A DNA stretch of 64,000 nucleotides from Lucinisca nassula (GCA_963580285.1 OY757010.1:220057234-220121233); one strand, 5' to 3'. Counted from the first letter of the stretch, positions 52,783 to 63,422 are shown. Notes: generated from the letters alone by a model not told the origin. Translations and numbers: made by a program.

Positions 52783-53429
52783 TTAATGGATTTCGTGCAA
52801 ATGAAGCACAAAGAACATTTTTATATTATATGGACATGTAACTTATTAATAAATGTATTATAAATTGAGGAACTTGCTACTTTTTGTATAAGTAAGTAAA
52901 CTAGTGTGATTCTACAACAATAACTGATCTCTTTTCAGGATAGTGTTCTAATTCATAAGGCAGACAAATCTTTATTTCCCCCATTGAACGTGTGTCAAAT
53001 CCACTTGAATCCTCTAGATGCAATAAGTTTTTATTATGATTACCCTTGCTAAATAGAAGAGAAGGCAGTGATCAGGAATCGATACAATTACCTCACCTTT
53101 CCGATCCAAGACGCCAAATGGAAAGAAACACAAACATAAATTAACATTACTTTAATGAAAAGGCCTCAAGCGGCAAGCCAAAATGACAGTTACTTTCCCA
53201 CAAAATGGCCAAGCGGCTATCCAAAATGCAAGGATATTAGCAGTGCGTACATGTTAAGCCAAACTATAACAATAATAAACCACAATAGAATCCCGCATTA
53301 TAAAGAGGAAAGAGGGTTATCACATGTTTTCATAGATGAAAAAAAGATCATTGTGACTACTATTTAGAAACGTCTAAATGCAGCGTTTCCAATCAAGACC
53401 TCCGTTCAATATGTAAAGCAGAATTTAGA
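52783..53429. repeat. Segmental duplication, copy B, middle piece
   Basis: Matches 47368-48007 with scattered differences, including a partial P repeat at 53045-53340. It ends at CAGAATTTAGA, the left target duplication of the following insert. Confidence 0.88.
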
Positions 53430-54103
53430 CTGCATGCATGGTAGTTAACCCAATCACGGTTGGCAACTTTGGTTCCCTCTTTAACTGCACGCCGTTGGGT
53501 CAGATTCTATGACGGCTCCAACGTAAAGGCTTATTGAGAATTAGAGAGATCTAATTCAAGGTAATGTTGGTTGGTGCCTGATGCTCTGTCTCTGGTCGGG
53601 CTCATCGGAGTCTAACTGTTGGTTTTCTTTTGCTCCAGCATTTCAGTGGTTTCTTGCTGTCGAGTCCTCACCGTTGTCTCACCTCTGTGACTCTTTGATT
53701 TTTGTGTTCACGGAGATGTTGCGCTGATGAGTTAGGAGGCCTTCATGCGGACTGAACAACTTATTTGTCTAAATCGCGACGGAAGTAAGGGTGAGGAGAT
53801 TGGCCACGTAAAATCGATTTAAGCCCCCAAGTGGAAATCTTTCCACTGACCGTTCCAAGGCGGTTCTTCTGTGGCGGTTTATTTATGGTGTTGTTTGTTA
53901 CTTACTGTGTGTATCACTTGTGTCTTTTTATTTTGGATGGCCATATGGCCATTTTGTGGGAAAGTAACTGTTCCTATGGCCTTCCTTTGTTTAGGTTTCC
54001 ATTATGGTCTGGTCGCTTAATGTTTGTGTTTCTTTCCCTTTGGTGTCTTTGATGGGTGGAGTAAGTTAATTGTATCGATTCCTGATCTTTGTTTTACTTC
54101 TAT
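53430..54103 (+). mobile_element. Complete 674-bp 'P' element with 6-bp target duplication
   Basis: Flanked by TTTAGA at 53424-53429 and 54104-54109. Copy A shows the unoccupied site. It starts CTGCATGCATGGTAGTTAAC and ends GATCTTTGTTTTACTTCTAT. No inverted or direct terminal repeats, no recognisable protein, and an AT-rich 3' end. It defines the full unit for copies at 4035, 13930, 16010, 19185, 21830, 29925, 41885, 45520 and 47645. Mechanism unknown: a SINE-like or Penelope-derived non-autonomous retroelement is plausible. The ~70-100-codon hydrophobic frame (for example 53831-54052) is not conserved convincingly. Confidence 0.85.
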
Positions 54104-54339
54104 TTTAGAAACAAGAAGGAACTGCTGGACCTAACTCTTTCGCACTAGAGTTCATAAAGTGGCGAAACTTTTGAAGTGATATTTCTGGCAACCAGTTTCA
54201 TTTATGTAACCGTGGAAATTCGAGCCTTTTTTCTATTTTGTGCTTTTGCAGCCACCCTGTTCAGCTATAACTCCAATACCCTTTGAGACATATTGATGGT
54301 ACTTGGCGTAATTGCTCACAAGGCTGAGACGGCGTGTCA

Positions 54340-54662
54340 TGCGTAAGAAACACATCTATAATAGAGAGATGTAAATCCAAAACCGGGGCATCGGTATCAG
54401 AACAATTTGCTTTATTTACCTGAAGCTCTTGGGGGTAAATTTGACTGATCAAATCATCGAAATACGAATTGTCAATAGGTAATACATCATCCAAATATCT
54501 AGCAGTCGATCTAAAAGCTTCAATGATTTCAGATTGGTTTTCAACGGAAAGGGACATCATGAAGTCTCATTCATAAAAAACAAGATAAGAACAGCCTCAA
54601 GGGGTGCGCAATTTGTACCCATCGGAATACCCACAGCTTGTCTACATAACTTAGTACCAAAA
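54340..54662 (-). pseudogene. Penelope-like reverse transcriptase fragment
   Basis: Minus strand: AVGIPMGTNCAPL (about 54600-54640), then MMSLSVENQSEIIEAFRSTA, RYLDDVLP (active-site box) and NKANCSDTDAPVLDLHLSII (54261-54560). It is collinear with the Penelope-like fragment at 14665-15960, but short and frameshifted between the two parts. Probably the same family. Confidence 0.85.
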
Positions 54663-54889
54663 TGTTAAACGAAAGACCCAGGGAGCGCCACAATCACAAG
54701 ACGCAGCCCAATGTCGACACCAAGCGGAAAGGTTTGACGTGTTGTTAAACCCAACGCTTCGTTGAACCGTATCTAGGCTGTGATCTTTCATTTTTGCATA
54801 CACCACAGAACTAAAAAGTATGGAGTGTACGACAAGGGTACAATAGTACAAGTAGTACATAGTACAAGTCTTTCTGGGTCAGACTAGCT
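54663..54889. other. Short non-coding spacer
   Basis: Contains TAGTACAAGTAGTACATAGT-type short repeats near 54847. Nothing else recognised. Confidence 0.4.
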
Positions 54890-55680
54890 CGTTTCGGCCA
54901 ATTTGGCGTCATTAGTGACCATCAAATATTTTAAAAATTCCACAATGGGATCATTTGTTCCCAATGGTCAAGCAAATATAAACTACACTATGATGCCTTG
55001 CCAGTGACCCTCTATATGTGCTATAAAAAGGATTATCTGTTGGAAGCAGAACTGAAAAGTATGGAATGCACAAGTCTTTCTAGGCCAGACTAGTTCGTTT
55101 CGAAGCCTCATAAGTAACCATCAGATATTCTCAAAATTCAATAATGGGATCACTGGATCCCAAAGGACAAGAAAATATAAACTACATTATGATGAAAGGC
55201 AGGGAGACATTTTACAGCCGACGCTGATTCCCTGAACATCAGTTGTAGCCTGTGACAGGTCTCGGAATTACCTCGAAAAGTGTACAAAGAATATATGGTT
55301 AGCGGGCCATCTTGATAAAAAAATCACAACATCTAGTGGCAGTCTAATTACACTATACTAGCAGACTGTGCCAGACTAGCTTGTTTCAGCCAATTAGGCC
55401 TTCATTTGTTTAAGTAACATTCATTTTCGTCAAAATTCAACAATGGGATCATTGGATCTCCAAGGACAAAAAACTGCACTGTGTTGAAGGACAGGGAGAC
55501 TTTTTACGGCCGATGCAGATTCCCTGAACATCAGTTGTAGTCTGTGACAAGTATCGGGCTTACCTCGAATAGTGTAAAAAGAATATATGGCTTAACTGGC
55601 CACCTTGATCACTAAATCACAACATCTAGTGGCAGACTAATTACACTATACTAGAAGACTGTGTATTTCTTTGATTACTA
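54890..55680. repeat. Tandem repeat, about 290-bp unit
   Basis: Markers CAGACTAGCTCGTTTC(G/A)GCC (54882, 55085, 55373), AATTCAACAATGGGATCA, GATTCCCTGAACATCAGTTG (55229 and 55520) and AACATCTAGTGGCAG(T/A)CTAA (55328 and 55620) define two full units and a shorter third. Non-coding. Confidence 0.85.
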
Positions 55681-55740
55681 GCTTACACCCTGTAGGAAAA
55701 ATACTTCGTTCACCAATATTTCAAAACCATTACACTGTAC

Positions 55741-58210
55741 AAACAAGAGGGCCATGATGTCCCTTGATCGCTCACCTGATCCATAGGGTAACAAGTGGTC
55801 CCCTTGGAGAGCCATTATAGGCCCCGGGCTATAATTTGAATAATCTTGGTAGTGGTCTAAAAGGTTAAGCATCATACCAAATATCAAAGACCGGAGCATT
55901 CTGGTTTTAGACAAGAATGTTTTTAAAGGTTTTTTCTTAAATAAGTCTATATAAAACTTGGGGTTCCCGGGGCGGGGCCATTTTCGGCCCCAGGGCTATC
56001 ATTTTAACAATTTTGGTAGAAATCTACAAGACGAAGTTTCATACCAAATATCGAAAACCTTGGCCTTCTGCTTTCAGACAAGAAGATTTTCAAAGGTTCT
56101 CATTGCCTTGACTTCTTTTTCCTAATATAAGTCTATGTAAAACAAGTGGGCCCCGGGGTGGGCCCATTTTTGGCCCCCGCAATATAATTTGAACAGTTTT
56201 GGTAGAGGTCCACTACATGAAGCTTCATACCAAATATCAAAGACCTTGGCCTTCCGGTTTTCGGTATTTTAGCCTATGTAAAACCAGTGCCACTTGGGTG
56301 GGCTCTTTTTTGGCCCCAGGGCTATAATTTGAACAATCGTGGTAGAGGTCTTTGAGACAAAGCTTCATACCAAATATCAAAGACCTGAACCTTCTGATTT
56401 CAGACAAGAAGATTTTTTGGCCCCAGGGCTTTTTGATCAATCCTGGTCGAGGTCCACTAGAAAAAAAGCATCATACCCAATATCAAAGAACTGAGCCTTC
56501 TGGTTTCAGAAAAGAAGAATTATAAAGATTTTCCCCATCTAAGTCAATGTAAAACCAAAAAGCCCCATGGCGGGGGCATCTTTGACACTAGGGCTATAAT
56601 TTGAACGCTCTTGATAGAGGTCTTTCACCTGAAGCTTCACACCAAATATCAAAGACCTGGACCTTGCGGTTTCAAAGAAGAAGATTTTCCTAATATAGGT
56701 GTATACCAAAGGGCCCCAGGGCAGGGGCATATTTGGCCCTAGGGCTATAATCTGAACAATTTTGATAGAGGCCACTAGATGAAGCTTCACACCATCTAAC
56801 TTTGAAGATTTTAATTTTCCCTATATAAGTCAATGTGAAATCAACAGGCCACTGGGGCAGGGGCATTTTAGCCCACGGGTTATAATTTGAACAGTCTTGG
56901 AGAGGTCCACTAGATGAAGCTACACACCAAATATCAAAGACCTGGGCCTTGCGGTTTCAGAGTAGAAGATTTTTTTAAAAAATTCCCAATATAAGTGTAT
57001 GTAAAAGCAAACAGCCCCGGGATTGGGGCATTATTGGCCGAAGGGCTATAATTTGAACAATCTTGATGAGGTCAACTAGATGAAGCTTCACACCAAATAT
57101 CAAAGGCATGGGCCTTGCGGTGTCAGAGAAGACAATTTTCTTACATTTTCCTATATTAGTCAATGTAAAACCGAAGGACTTCGGGGCGGTGGTAGTTTTG
57201 GCCCAAGGGCTATGATTTGAACAATTTTGGTAGCGGTCCACTAGATGAAGCTACACACCAAATATCAAAGACGTAGGCTTTGCGGATTCGGAGAAGAAGA
57301 TTTTTTAAATAGATTCCCTGTATAAGACAATGTAAAACCAAAGGTCCAACAGGTGGGGTCATTTTTCGCCCTAGGCCTATAATTTGAACATCTGAATAGA
57401 GGTCCACTATATGAAGTTTCACGCCAAATATCAAAGACCTGTACCTTAAGGTTTCAGAGGAGAAGATTTCTAAAGAGTTTCCCTATATAAGTCTATGTAA
57501 AACTAAAGAGCCCCGCGGAGGGGGCTTTTTTGGCCCCAGGGCTATAATTTGAACAATCTTGGAAGAGGTTCACTAGATGAAGCTTCATACCAAATATCAA
57601 AGACATGGGCCTTGTGGTTTCAGAGAAGAAGATTTTTAAAATTTTTCCCTATATAAGCCAATGAAAAACCAAAGGACCGATGGGGGCATTTTTGGCCCTA
57701 GTGCTATAATTTAAACAACCTTGATAGAGATCCACTAGATCATAGAGAAGCTTCACACCAAATATCAAAGACCTGGGCCTTGCGGTTTCAGAGTATAAGA
57801 TTTTTAAAGATTTTCCCTATATAAGCCTATGCAAAATTTGGCCCCAGGGCTATAATTTGATTAATCTTGGTAGAGGTCCACTAGATGAAGCTTCATACCA
57901 AATATCAAAGACCTGGGTCATGCGGTCTCAGAGCAGAAGATTTTTTTAAGTTTACAGTAAAAAATAATTTTTTTGCTTCTGTGACCTAGATGTACAACGG
58001 ACCGGAACCATTTGAACAACTTTGAAAGGGGGCCACCTAAGGATCATTCAAGTGAAGTTTGGTCAAAATCCGGTCAGTGGTTTAGGAGTAGATGTCGTTT
58101 GAAGAAAACGTTTACGCACGCACAGACGGACGCACGCACGTACGGACGACGGGCAAAACGTGACCCCAAAGGCTCACCTCGTCACTACAGGACAGCTGAG
58201 CTAAAACACT
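55741..58210. mobile_element. pearl/HINE-like element with ~14 tandem cores
   Basis: The left end ACAAGAGGGCCATGATGTCC..TCGCTCACCTG is followed by about 14 degenerate core units of 110-185 bp, each with GGCCCCAGGGCTATAATTTG, AGAGGTCCACTAGATGAAGC and CACCAAATATCAAAGACC. A unique segment then ends in an ACGCACGC/ACGGACG tract (58115-58145) and the terminal hairpin GCTCACCT..AGCTGAGC. Subterminal inverted repeats plus tandem cores plus a microsatellite fit the pearl/Helentron-associated design. Frames across it are repeat artefacts. Confidence 0.85.
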
Positions 58211-58423
58211 GGTAAAATACCCCGAAACTGAAAACAAGCAAGAAAGACTTCCAGTGTCCACTATGCTTATATTCAATTTGTTTGTAGACGTGATTAATAT
58301 TTGTTCCTGAGGCATTGGCTATCAAACATGATGCAGTGAAACATTAATGACTAGATGGCTCGTTTACCAAGGTTTAATCAAATTCTTCCTTGGAACCCTA
58401 TAGCTTCATGCATCAATATTAGT

Positions 58424-58541
58424 GGAGCGCTGTGGTGCAGTGGTAAAGCATCGAATTTGAGATCGAGAGGTAGCCGGTTCGATCCTCGCAAGCGCCACGT
58501 GTTGTTTCCTTGAGCAAGAAACTTTATCCACATTAGTAGTA
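58424..58541 (+). mobile_element. tRNA-derived SINE (fifth family)
   Basis: GGAGCGCTGTGGTGCAGTGG (box A), CCGGTTCGATCCTCGC (box B) and AAGCGCCA close a tRNA-like head. GTTTCCTTGAGCAAGAAACT and TTATCCACATTAG follow, a SINE body motif widespread in marine invertebrates. Confidence 0.85.
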
Positions 58542-58660
58542 TAGGGGGGCACTTTGGCGTCATTTTTATAGCGTCAATTTTAGAGCGTCTTTTTGGGAGT
58601 TATGTGACGCTATAAAATTGACGCTATAAAAATGACGCCAAAGTGCCCCCGCTAATCTGA
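58542..58660. repeat. Strong inverted repeat, candidate terminal structure
   Basis: GGGGGCACTTTGGCGTCATT, TTTATAGCGTCAATTTTA face TAAAATTGACGCTATAAA and AATGACGCCAAAGTGCCCCC: perfect arms of about 38 bp around a 30-bp loop. It sits between the SINE and the Polinton-like genes and may mark that element's edge or be a separate MITE. Confidence 0.85.
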
Positions 58661-59340
58661 ACTTGACTGGGCTAGGTTTGGGGCCTGTTGACTTAGTGTG
58701 TGAAGTGTGTAGGTATAGGCTTAATTTTGGAATAACTTAGTTGTTTCATAATGACGCTATAAATTTTCAATTTTGAGGGATTATAGCGTCAACTAGAACT
58801 GTTTCATAATGACGCTGTAAATTTTCAATTTATAGCGTCATCTAGAATACGTTAGTCGTTTGGTGATGTTAGAAATGTGATTAACTGTCAAGAGGTCCAG
58901 GGATACCACAAGATGACATTATGTTGTTCTTGTATCTCAAGACTTCATAGTGTCATGCTTATATATTGAGGCTATCTAGTAGCAAGTTCTATGAGAAATA
59001 AAAGTCTTGTATCTCAAGACTTTATATTTCTTCATCAGTAGAAACTTGACTGTCAAGCGTCAAGTGTTTTGGCAAATATATTGAGGCTTCTGGATATAGA
59101 TCTTGTATCTCAAGATCTATTTTTTGTTTCATTAGTTTGACTATGAAGCGTCAGTGGATGTTATTTCTAGCCATCTCAAGTTTAGATACTACTACCTCTT
59201 CGAAATGAAGAGGGGGTGAAAAGACAAGAAAAGATTGGTGAACAGTTTTAACTTTATTTGCCCCGCTAACTAACTTGATTACGATGAACAGAGGATTAGG
59301 ACCGTCCCTCTGTCCTCGTTTACAATTTGAAACCTTAACA
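58661..59340. other. Repeat-motif region at the Polinton edge
   Basis: Non-coding. GACGCTATAA or its inverse recurs at about 58752, 58790, 58811 and 58836. TCTTGTATCTCAAGA occurs exactly three times (58928-58942, 59005-59019, 59101-59115), each a small hairpin with loop TATCT. An AATAAAG on the minus strand near 59253 could serve as a polyadenylation signal for the protease gene. Confidence 0.7.
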
Positions 59341-59343
59341 TAT

Positions 59344-59918
59344 TTACAACATTAAATACATGGGGTATTTCTTTGATAAACAATGTGTATTTCTCAAGCA
59401 TTTGCAAACTTGAATTCTATGTTTGTAAAGAAACTTTGGAGTTGGCATGTCATTTTGTGTCCAGATCAATTTGCCATAATTAGCACTGAACCATCTGTCA
59501 ATATCTCTGTCATTTTGGTATAAGTCTTCTCCTGTGCCATACAGTTCCCCGTGAATAGCTTTCTTCAAGTCTAGTCCTTTTTCAAGTTGATGAATAATGT
59601 AAATACACCACATTCCACAGTTTTTACTCAATGGACTTTGTAATGGTTCTGTATTTTGAATCCAACTTCCGGAATTTCTCTTGATGAAAGGTAGAATATA
59701 GTCTTCTTCTGGTGGCATGCCATAAGAATCAAAGTAGATGGCTTGATTGCCTCTGAAGTATACGGTAACCCAATGTTCTCCTGGTTCATCTGAATTGTCC
59801 GTGTTTATGATATAGGCTTTCATGTCTAGAGGTTTCTTCTCTGGTAAGAGATCTTTGGCATAACATCTCCATTTACAGGCATATGGTACAGAATTTTCCT
59901 CAGTTCATGTGTGTCCAT
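59344..59918 (-). pseudogene. Adenain-type cysteine protease of Polinton-like element
   Basis: The main frame (59344-59823, 159 codons) has the catalytic pattern of adenovirus/Polinton maturation proteases: His in GEHWVTVYF (H17), Asp in YFDSYG (D32), Gln in LQSPLSKNC (Q62) and Cys in NCGMWCIYI (C69). Such proteases process capsid precursors. A start Met at 59918 opens a short N-terminal segment in another frame, overlapping the end of the upstream gene, so a single-base shift near 59860 separates it from the catalytic part. The catalytic residues are all present, but the N-terminus is broken. It is the last gene of the minus-strand block. Confidence 0.85.
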
Positions 59919-60503
59919 TTTTCTGATGATGTCTCCGATGGAGTAGCTTCTATTAATTTCTGTTTCCAAAAATCTCTCCACCCCGTGTAGTCAGGTTTTC
60001 TTCCGTATCTGTTATGACTGTTTTTCAGGAACACCCAGTTTTTATAGGCTTCGACTTTTTCAGATGGTGTTAAATGGTCCAATCCTGTCATAGCACCGTA
60101 TTCTTTTCTTCTTTCTTCTGATGGTACGTCATCCAGGAGCAACTCGTCCCATTTTTGGATGGCATCGTAGATGTTGAGATTATTCAGGGCATGGATATGT
60201 ATACCATAGTCTGTTATCCATTCATTTGGTTTTGTCCATAAGCACAAGTCATGGTATTTGACTGGGATGATTTATTCTACATCCTTGGCACTGGTGACGG
60301 GCATAGTCAAATATAGCAGTCATCAAGTTGATCCTCATGGCCCGTATAAGGGTATCTTTAATCCATTTGTGTCGTCCCAGTGTTTCATTGTCCTCTGATA
60401 ATCCCTCAAATTCTTTTTGAAGCATGCCATTTCCAGATGAAGTAGAATCTGACCATAGTAGATAATCCCTCAGTTCTTCTTCAATATAGTATCCACTATG
60501 CAT
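59900..60503 (-). pseudogene. Conserved Polinton-associated protein, function unknown
   Basis: Two frames (60249-60503, 84 codons; 59900-60247, 115 codons) look like halves of one gene of about 200 codons split by a one-base shift near 60255. The first ends with a Cys-rich motif (HQCQGCRINHPSQ). The second continues with CLWTKPNEWITDYG and a Trp/Glu-rich stretch. I remember a C-x-G-C..HPSQ motif in genes linked to invertebrate Polinton-like elements, but no function is known to me. The gene lies between capsid and protease and its end overlaps the protease start by a few bases. Confidence 0.6.
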
Positions 60504-60513
60504 CTTTTGTTTT

Positions 60514-61809
60514 TCAGTAGTCTGTGGTTACTTCTCTGAGTCCATTAATTTCTATCAGATTATCAAATTCAGCATACACAATCACGTTGATAGTCTTTGC
60601 GAGTGAATTGGCAAACTGAAGTTCTAGTCTCAGGTTTCCAGTTTTTATAGGCTGGAGATGACTCTGGTCAGCAGCTTGATCAGGTGTGAAGTCATATCCC
60701 CAGAATGTGTATCCGTCTTTGTAATCCTCGTAATCAATGTTACAATTTTGAACTTGGTCTCGACTACTCAGAGCCTGATACAGTGACATGTATGATCGAA
60801 GATACTCGTTTCTGGTGAAGTTAGGTTCAAAGGGTCTGCCATAGATAATATGTCCATCGAGTGTGACATCCAGTTTACTGAGATTGAAAGGTTGGAAGTT
60901 AAAGGGGTTCGTGGGAAACGTACCATTGAATGTTTCATTAGGAACCATGCCAATGAACAATCGTTTTGGAAGTTGGCCCTGGAACAGATGGTCTTCAATT
61001 TTAGATCTGAGTCCAGTACCAATGGTAAATATTTTCACCTCAACTCTTCTGATGGGGAATTTGGCATTATGTTGAGCAATGCTCTGATTCAAATCGTTTG
61101 TGATTGCTGGTAGAAGTTGTACATTTCTCACTGACAGTTTGGCTACATCAATTTTGAGTACTACAGGGTAACCATCCTCAGCCATGATACAAAATTGAGG
61201 AGATGCTCTGTTGAGTCTGAGTTTGATTTCGATGCCATTCGGAAGATATTTGTCTTGCATGGCCAGATCTACATGTAATCGGCCCATGAGTTCCAAAGAT
61301 TTACTTTGTTTTGTAGCTTCACCTCGGCCTTTTTTTATGTTATCACATTCAAAATCCTCAAATTTTCCAGGTTCATCTTCATACCAATGCTCTGCAGCTT
61401 TTAACTGATTGTCTTTGACATCTGCTCCAAAGGAAAATAAGTTTTCTATGTAGGCTCTGTACGGATATGTATCCATATTACATGTAACCACTTTATTATT
61501 AAGGTACAAATCGATGCTGCTGAACATACTGTGAAAGAAGTTGTTGATAGGGGCAACATTTTTGTCCTCAATATTAGTTCCATCTGGTTTCAGGATTCTA
61601 CATTTCAGATAAAGATAAGTTTGAGATAAATCTGTATAATATTCAGTATGGGGTGGAACCAAAAATTCAATGGGTGCCTGATAACTATCCAGGGAAGCGA
61701 TAGGATGATAATCAGTCCACTGAGTTTCTTGCATAGTTGTCATTGTCGGAGAAACGGATTGCATTTCCAACTCCGTTTTGCTGCACTCACAAGAACCTGA
61801 TTGCATCAT
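60514..61809 (-). CDS. F54H12.2-like putative capsid protein
   Basis: 431 codons, uninterrupted. Recognised by YYTDLSQTYLYLKCRI, the NNFFHSMFSSIDLYLNNKVV region, YPYRAYIENLFSFGADVK, LMGRLHVDLAMQDKYLPNG and YGRPFEPNFTRNEYLRSY. Invertebrate databases contain many such proteins under the label F54H12.2-like, often next to Polinton/Maverick genes. Length and beta-rich character suit a jelly-roll capsid protein, but this is inference from context (core-like gene upstream, protease downstream). The start is the Met at 61809. A second Met follows at once, so the exact start may vary. This is the best-preserved gene of the block. Confidence 0.85.
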   Translation of the reverse strand: MMQSGSCECSKTELEMQSVSPTMTTMQETQWTDYHPIASLDSYQAPIEFLVPPHTEYYTDLSQTYLYLKCRILKPDGTNIEDKNVAPINNFFHSMFSSIDLYLNNKVVTCNMDTYPYRAYIENLFSFGADVKDNQLKAAEHWYEDEPGKFEDFECDNIKKGRGEATKQSKSLELMGRLHVDLAMQDKYLPNGIEIKLRLNRASPQFCIMAEDGYPVVLKIDVAKLSVRNVQLLPAITNDLNQSIAQHNAKFPIRRVEVKIFTIGTGLRSKIEDHLFQGQLPKRLFIGMVPNETFNGTFPTNPFNFQPFNLSKLDVTLDGHIIYGRPFEPNFTRNEYLRSYMSLYQALSSRDQVQNCNIDYEDYKDGYTFWGYDFTPDQAADQSHLQPIKTGNLRLELQFANSLAKTINVIVYAEFDNLIEINGLREVTTDY

Positions 61810-61836
61810 TATTGATCGAAAATATCTTTCGGAAAT

Positions 61837-62253
61837 TTAAGAGTTTTTGGAATAGCAGTTGAGTTTTTCTTTTTTTTGACCCTTCTTAACACCTTGACGT
61901 TTAGTCTTAGACTGATTCTTTTTAGATTTGCCTTTTGATTTTATACCCCCACTTAATTCACCTAGAGCAGATTTTCCTAGAGATTTCAAACTTTGTTTGC
62001 CTCTTTGTTTCAAAACATGTTTGATATTTTGACCTTCCAACATATCGCGAGGAGCACCTAGTCCCTCCCTTTTTGCAACTTGTTTTGCACTTTTTATTCC
62101 TGCTTGTGCTAGAGGTTTTAAAATGGGAACAACACTTCGCATTGCTGTTTTAAATATCGAACCTAAACCATGGCCATATTGTCTTGAGATACCTCGATAG
62201 ACGGGAAAGTCTTTAAATCCCGCTCCAGACTGATGATAATGAATAGTACGCAT
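61837..62253 (-). CDS. Basic glycine-rich core-like protein
   Basis: 138 codons. The N-terminus has Gly/aromatic residues (HYHQSGAGFKDFPVYRG, YGHGLGSIFKTAMRSVVPIL). The C-terminal half is Lys/Gln/Ser-rich (KSKGKSKKNQSKTKRQGVKK), strongly basic and likely DNA-binding. Small basic proteins with a GHGLGSIF-type segment, similar to adenovirus core protein X, are reported for adintovirus/Polinton-like elements. The position directly upstream of the capsid gene (27-bp gap) agrees. Open throughout. Confidence 0.7.
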   Translation of the reverse strand: MRTIHYHQSGAGFKDFPVYRGISRQYGHGLGSIFKTAMRSVVPILKPLAQAGIKSAKQVAKREGLGAPRDMLEGQNIKHVLKQRGKQSLKSLGKSALGELSGGIKSKGKSKKNQSKTKRQGVKKGQKKEKLNCYSKNS

Positions 62254-62264
62254 TATTGTTCTTT

Positions 62265-63098
62265 TTTTCTGAAGTGTAGTTTGATCAATGTCTTTCCAGT
62301 AATGAATGGAATATCATTACCTGTGTCGCCTTTTATACTAATGTAAACTTGATCAATGAAGGATTTTGCCACTGGAACGTAATGCAAGTTGAGAAATTAT
62401 TGATGGAAATGAATTTCACCAGTTGTATACTCTTAAAATGGGTGCTGTTATATGTCCTATGTTGTTGTAACCGGCCACATCGGAATACACAAAGAAGCGA
62501 CTGTTATGAATATTCAAGTCAACACCATATTTGAATTTTATAGCATCGTTGCCTAATGGTTCTCCGTGAAATTGTTTATCGATGCCTAAAATGATTGCTA
62601 ATGGTGTTGGAAATACTATCTGAATTTGATTTGTGTAAGATGAACCAGAAGGATATTCTACAGCAACCTTGATGCGTTTAATTGACTTCTGTATTCAAGA
62701 TGAATTTTAATGTTGTGTTGAGTCAAAATCTTTTGAATACGACTCTCAAGTGCATTTTTCATTTCCATAATCAAATGTTCAGGGCTAGTATAATTTCCTG
62801 TTGGAAAAGGTTACTTTATAATCTGAACATCTTTTTGTTTGCCTGCAAATTTCATGACGTAAGTGATCAAACTTTATGTCACTGAAAGCATTATTTGTTA
62901 ATCGAAGAAAGAAAAAAATATTTTTATCTGTGATATTCATGATTTCACCTGGTGTTATTATTTCTGCTAAAGCTACCTCCCAAGTTTGTTTGTCAATTTG
63001 AATAGGACAATCTTATTTGACTTTGAAAGTAGATTGAGTATTTTTGGGAAATGTGTCTAAAGAATTGTCACTTAATAAAGTCAAGTAAAATTCTTTCA
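62265..63098 (-). pseudogene. Polinton-associated virion-type protein, broken
   Basis: On the minus strand a Met at 63098 begins a recognisable N-terminus (MKEFYLTLLSDNSLDTFPKN). An in-frame TAA follows about 30 codons in (near 63016). Further similarity (WEVALAEIITPGEIMNITD) continues in that frame, then shifts near 62790 and again near 62670. The last part contains FPTPLAIILGIDKQFHGEP and FFVYSDVAGYN. The N-terminal FYLTL..S..WEVAL pattern is familiar to me from proteins near invertebrate Polinton-like genes. A minor-capsid role is possible but not shown. At least one stop and two frameshifts make it non-functional. Confidence 0.65.
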
Positions 63099-63422
63099 TG
63101 GTTTTTGTTTTTCCTCAGGGAGAGAAGATGAAATTGGAGTTTGTCTTTTGAATTTTAATCCTGGGGATGGTAAAATGTATCCAACAGAGCTACTGAGTAA
63201 TATCAACCACAATTCTTTGTCTGGGCTTCTTAAACTGATTTGTACCAGTGAGGTGATAATGGTGCCATAAACAACAATGATTTGAGCCAAAAATGTTAAG
63301 TGATTTTTTGCTAATACTCCTAGACTACCGTCTGCAGATTGTAAAGAAGCAGTGTCACGCACGAATGAGCTTCTGAAATTCATGTCCACGGTTTTTATAG
63401 AAGATCTGATTCTAAAATCCAA
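63096..63422 (-). CDS. Small membrane protein of the Polinton-like block
   Basis: 108 codons. Hydrophobic segments at about 40-65 (HLTFLAQIIVVYGTIITSLV) and 72-87 (LWLILLSSSVGYILP) suggest two membrane spans. The basic C-terminus has KFKRQT. No family recognised. It sits between the integrase (overlapping its 3' end by about 28 bp) and the broken gene downstream. It may be a virion membrane or penton-associated factor, but this is only positional inference. It could also be 5'-truncated. Confidence 0.5.
   Translation of the reverse strand: MDFRIRSSIKTVDMNFRSSFVRDTASLQSADGSLGVLAKNHLTFLAQIIVVYGTIITSLVQISLRSPDKELWLILLSSSVGYILPSPGLKFKRQTPISSSLPEEKQKP

Noticed and set aside
55678..57434. Series of short minus-strand frames with a repeated LIFG(V/M)KL motif
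   Set aside because: They are translations of the tandem core unit (CACCAAATATCAAAGACC) of the pearl-like element.
62349..62885. Plus-strand frames (62349-62534, 62682-62885) opposite the Polinton-like block
   Set aside because: Antisense to the broken minus-strand gene, with no recognisable motif.
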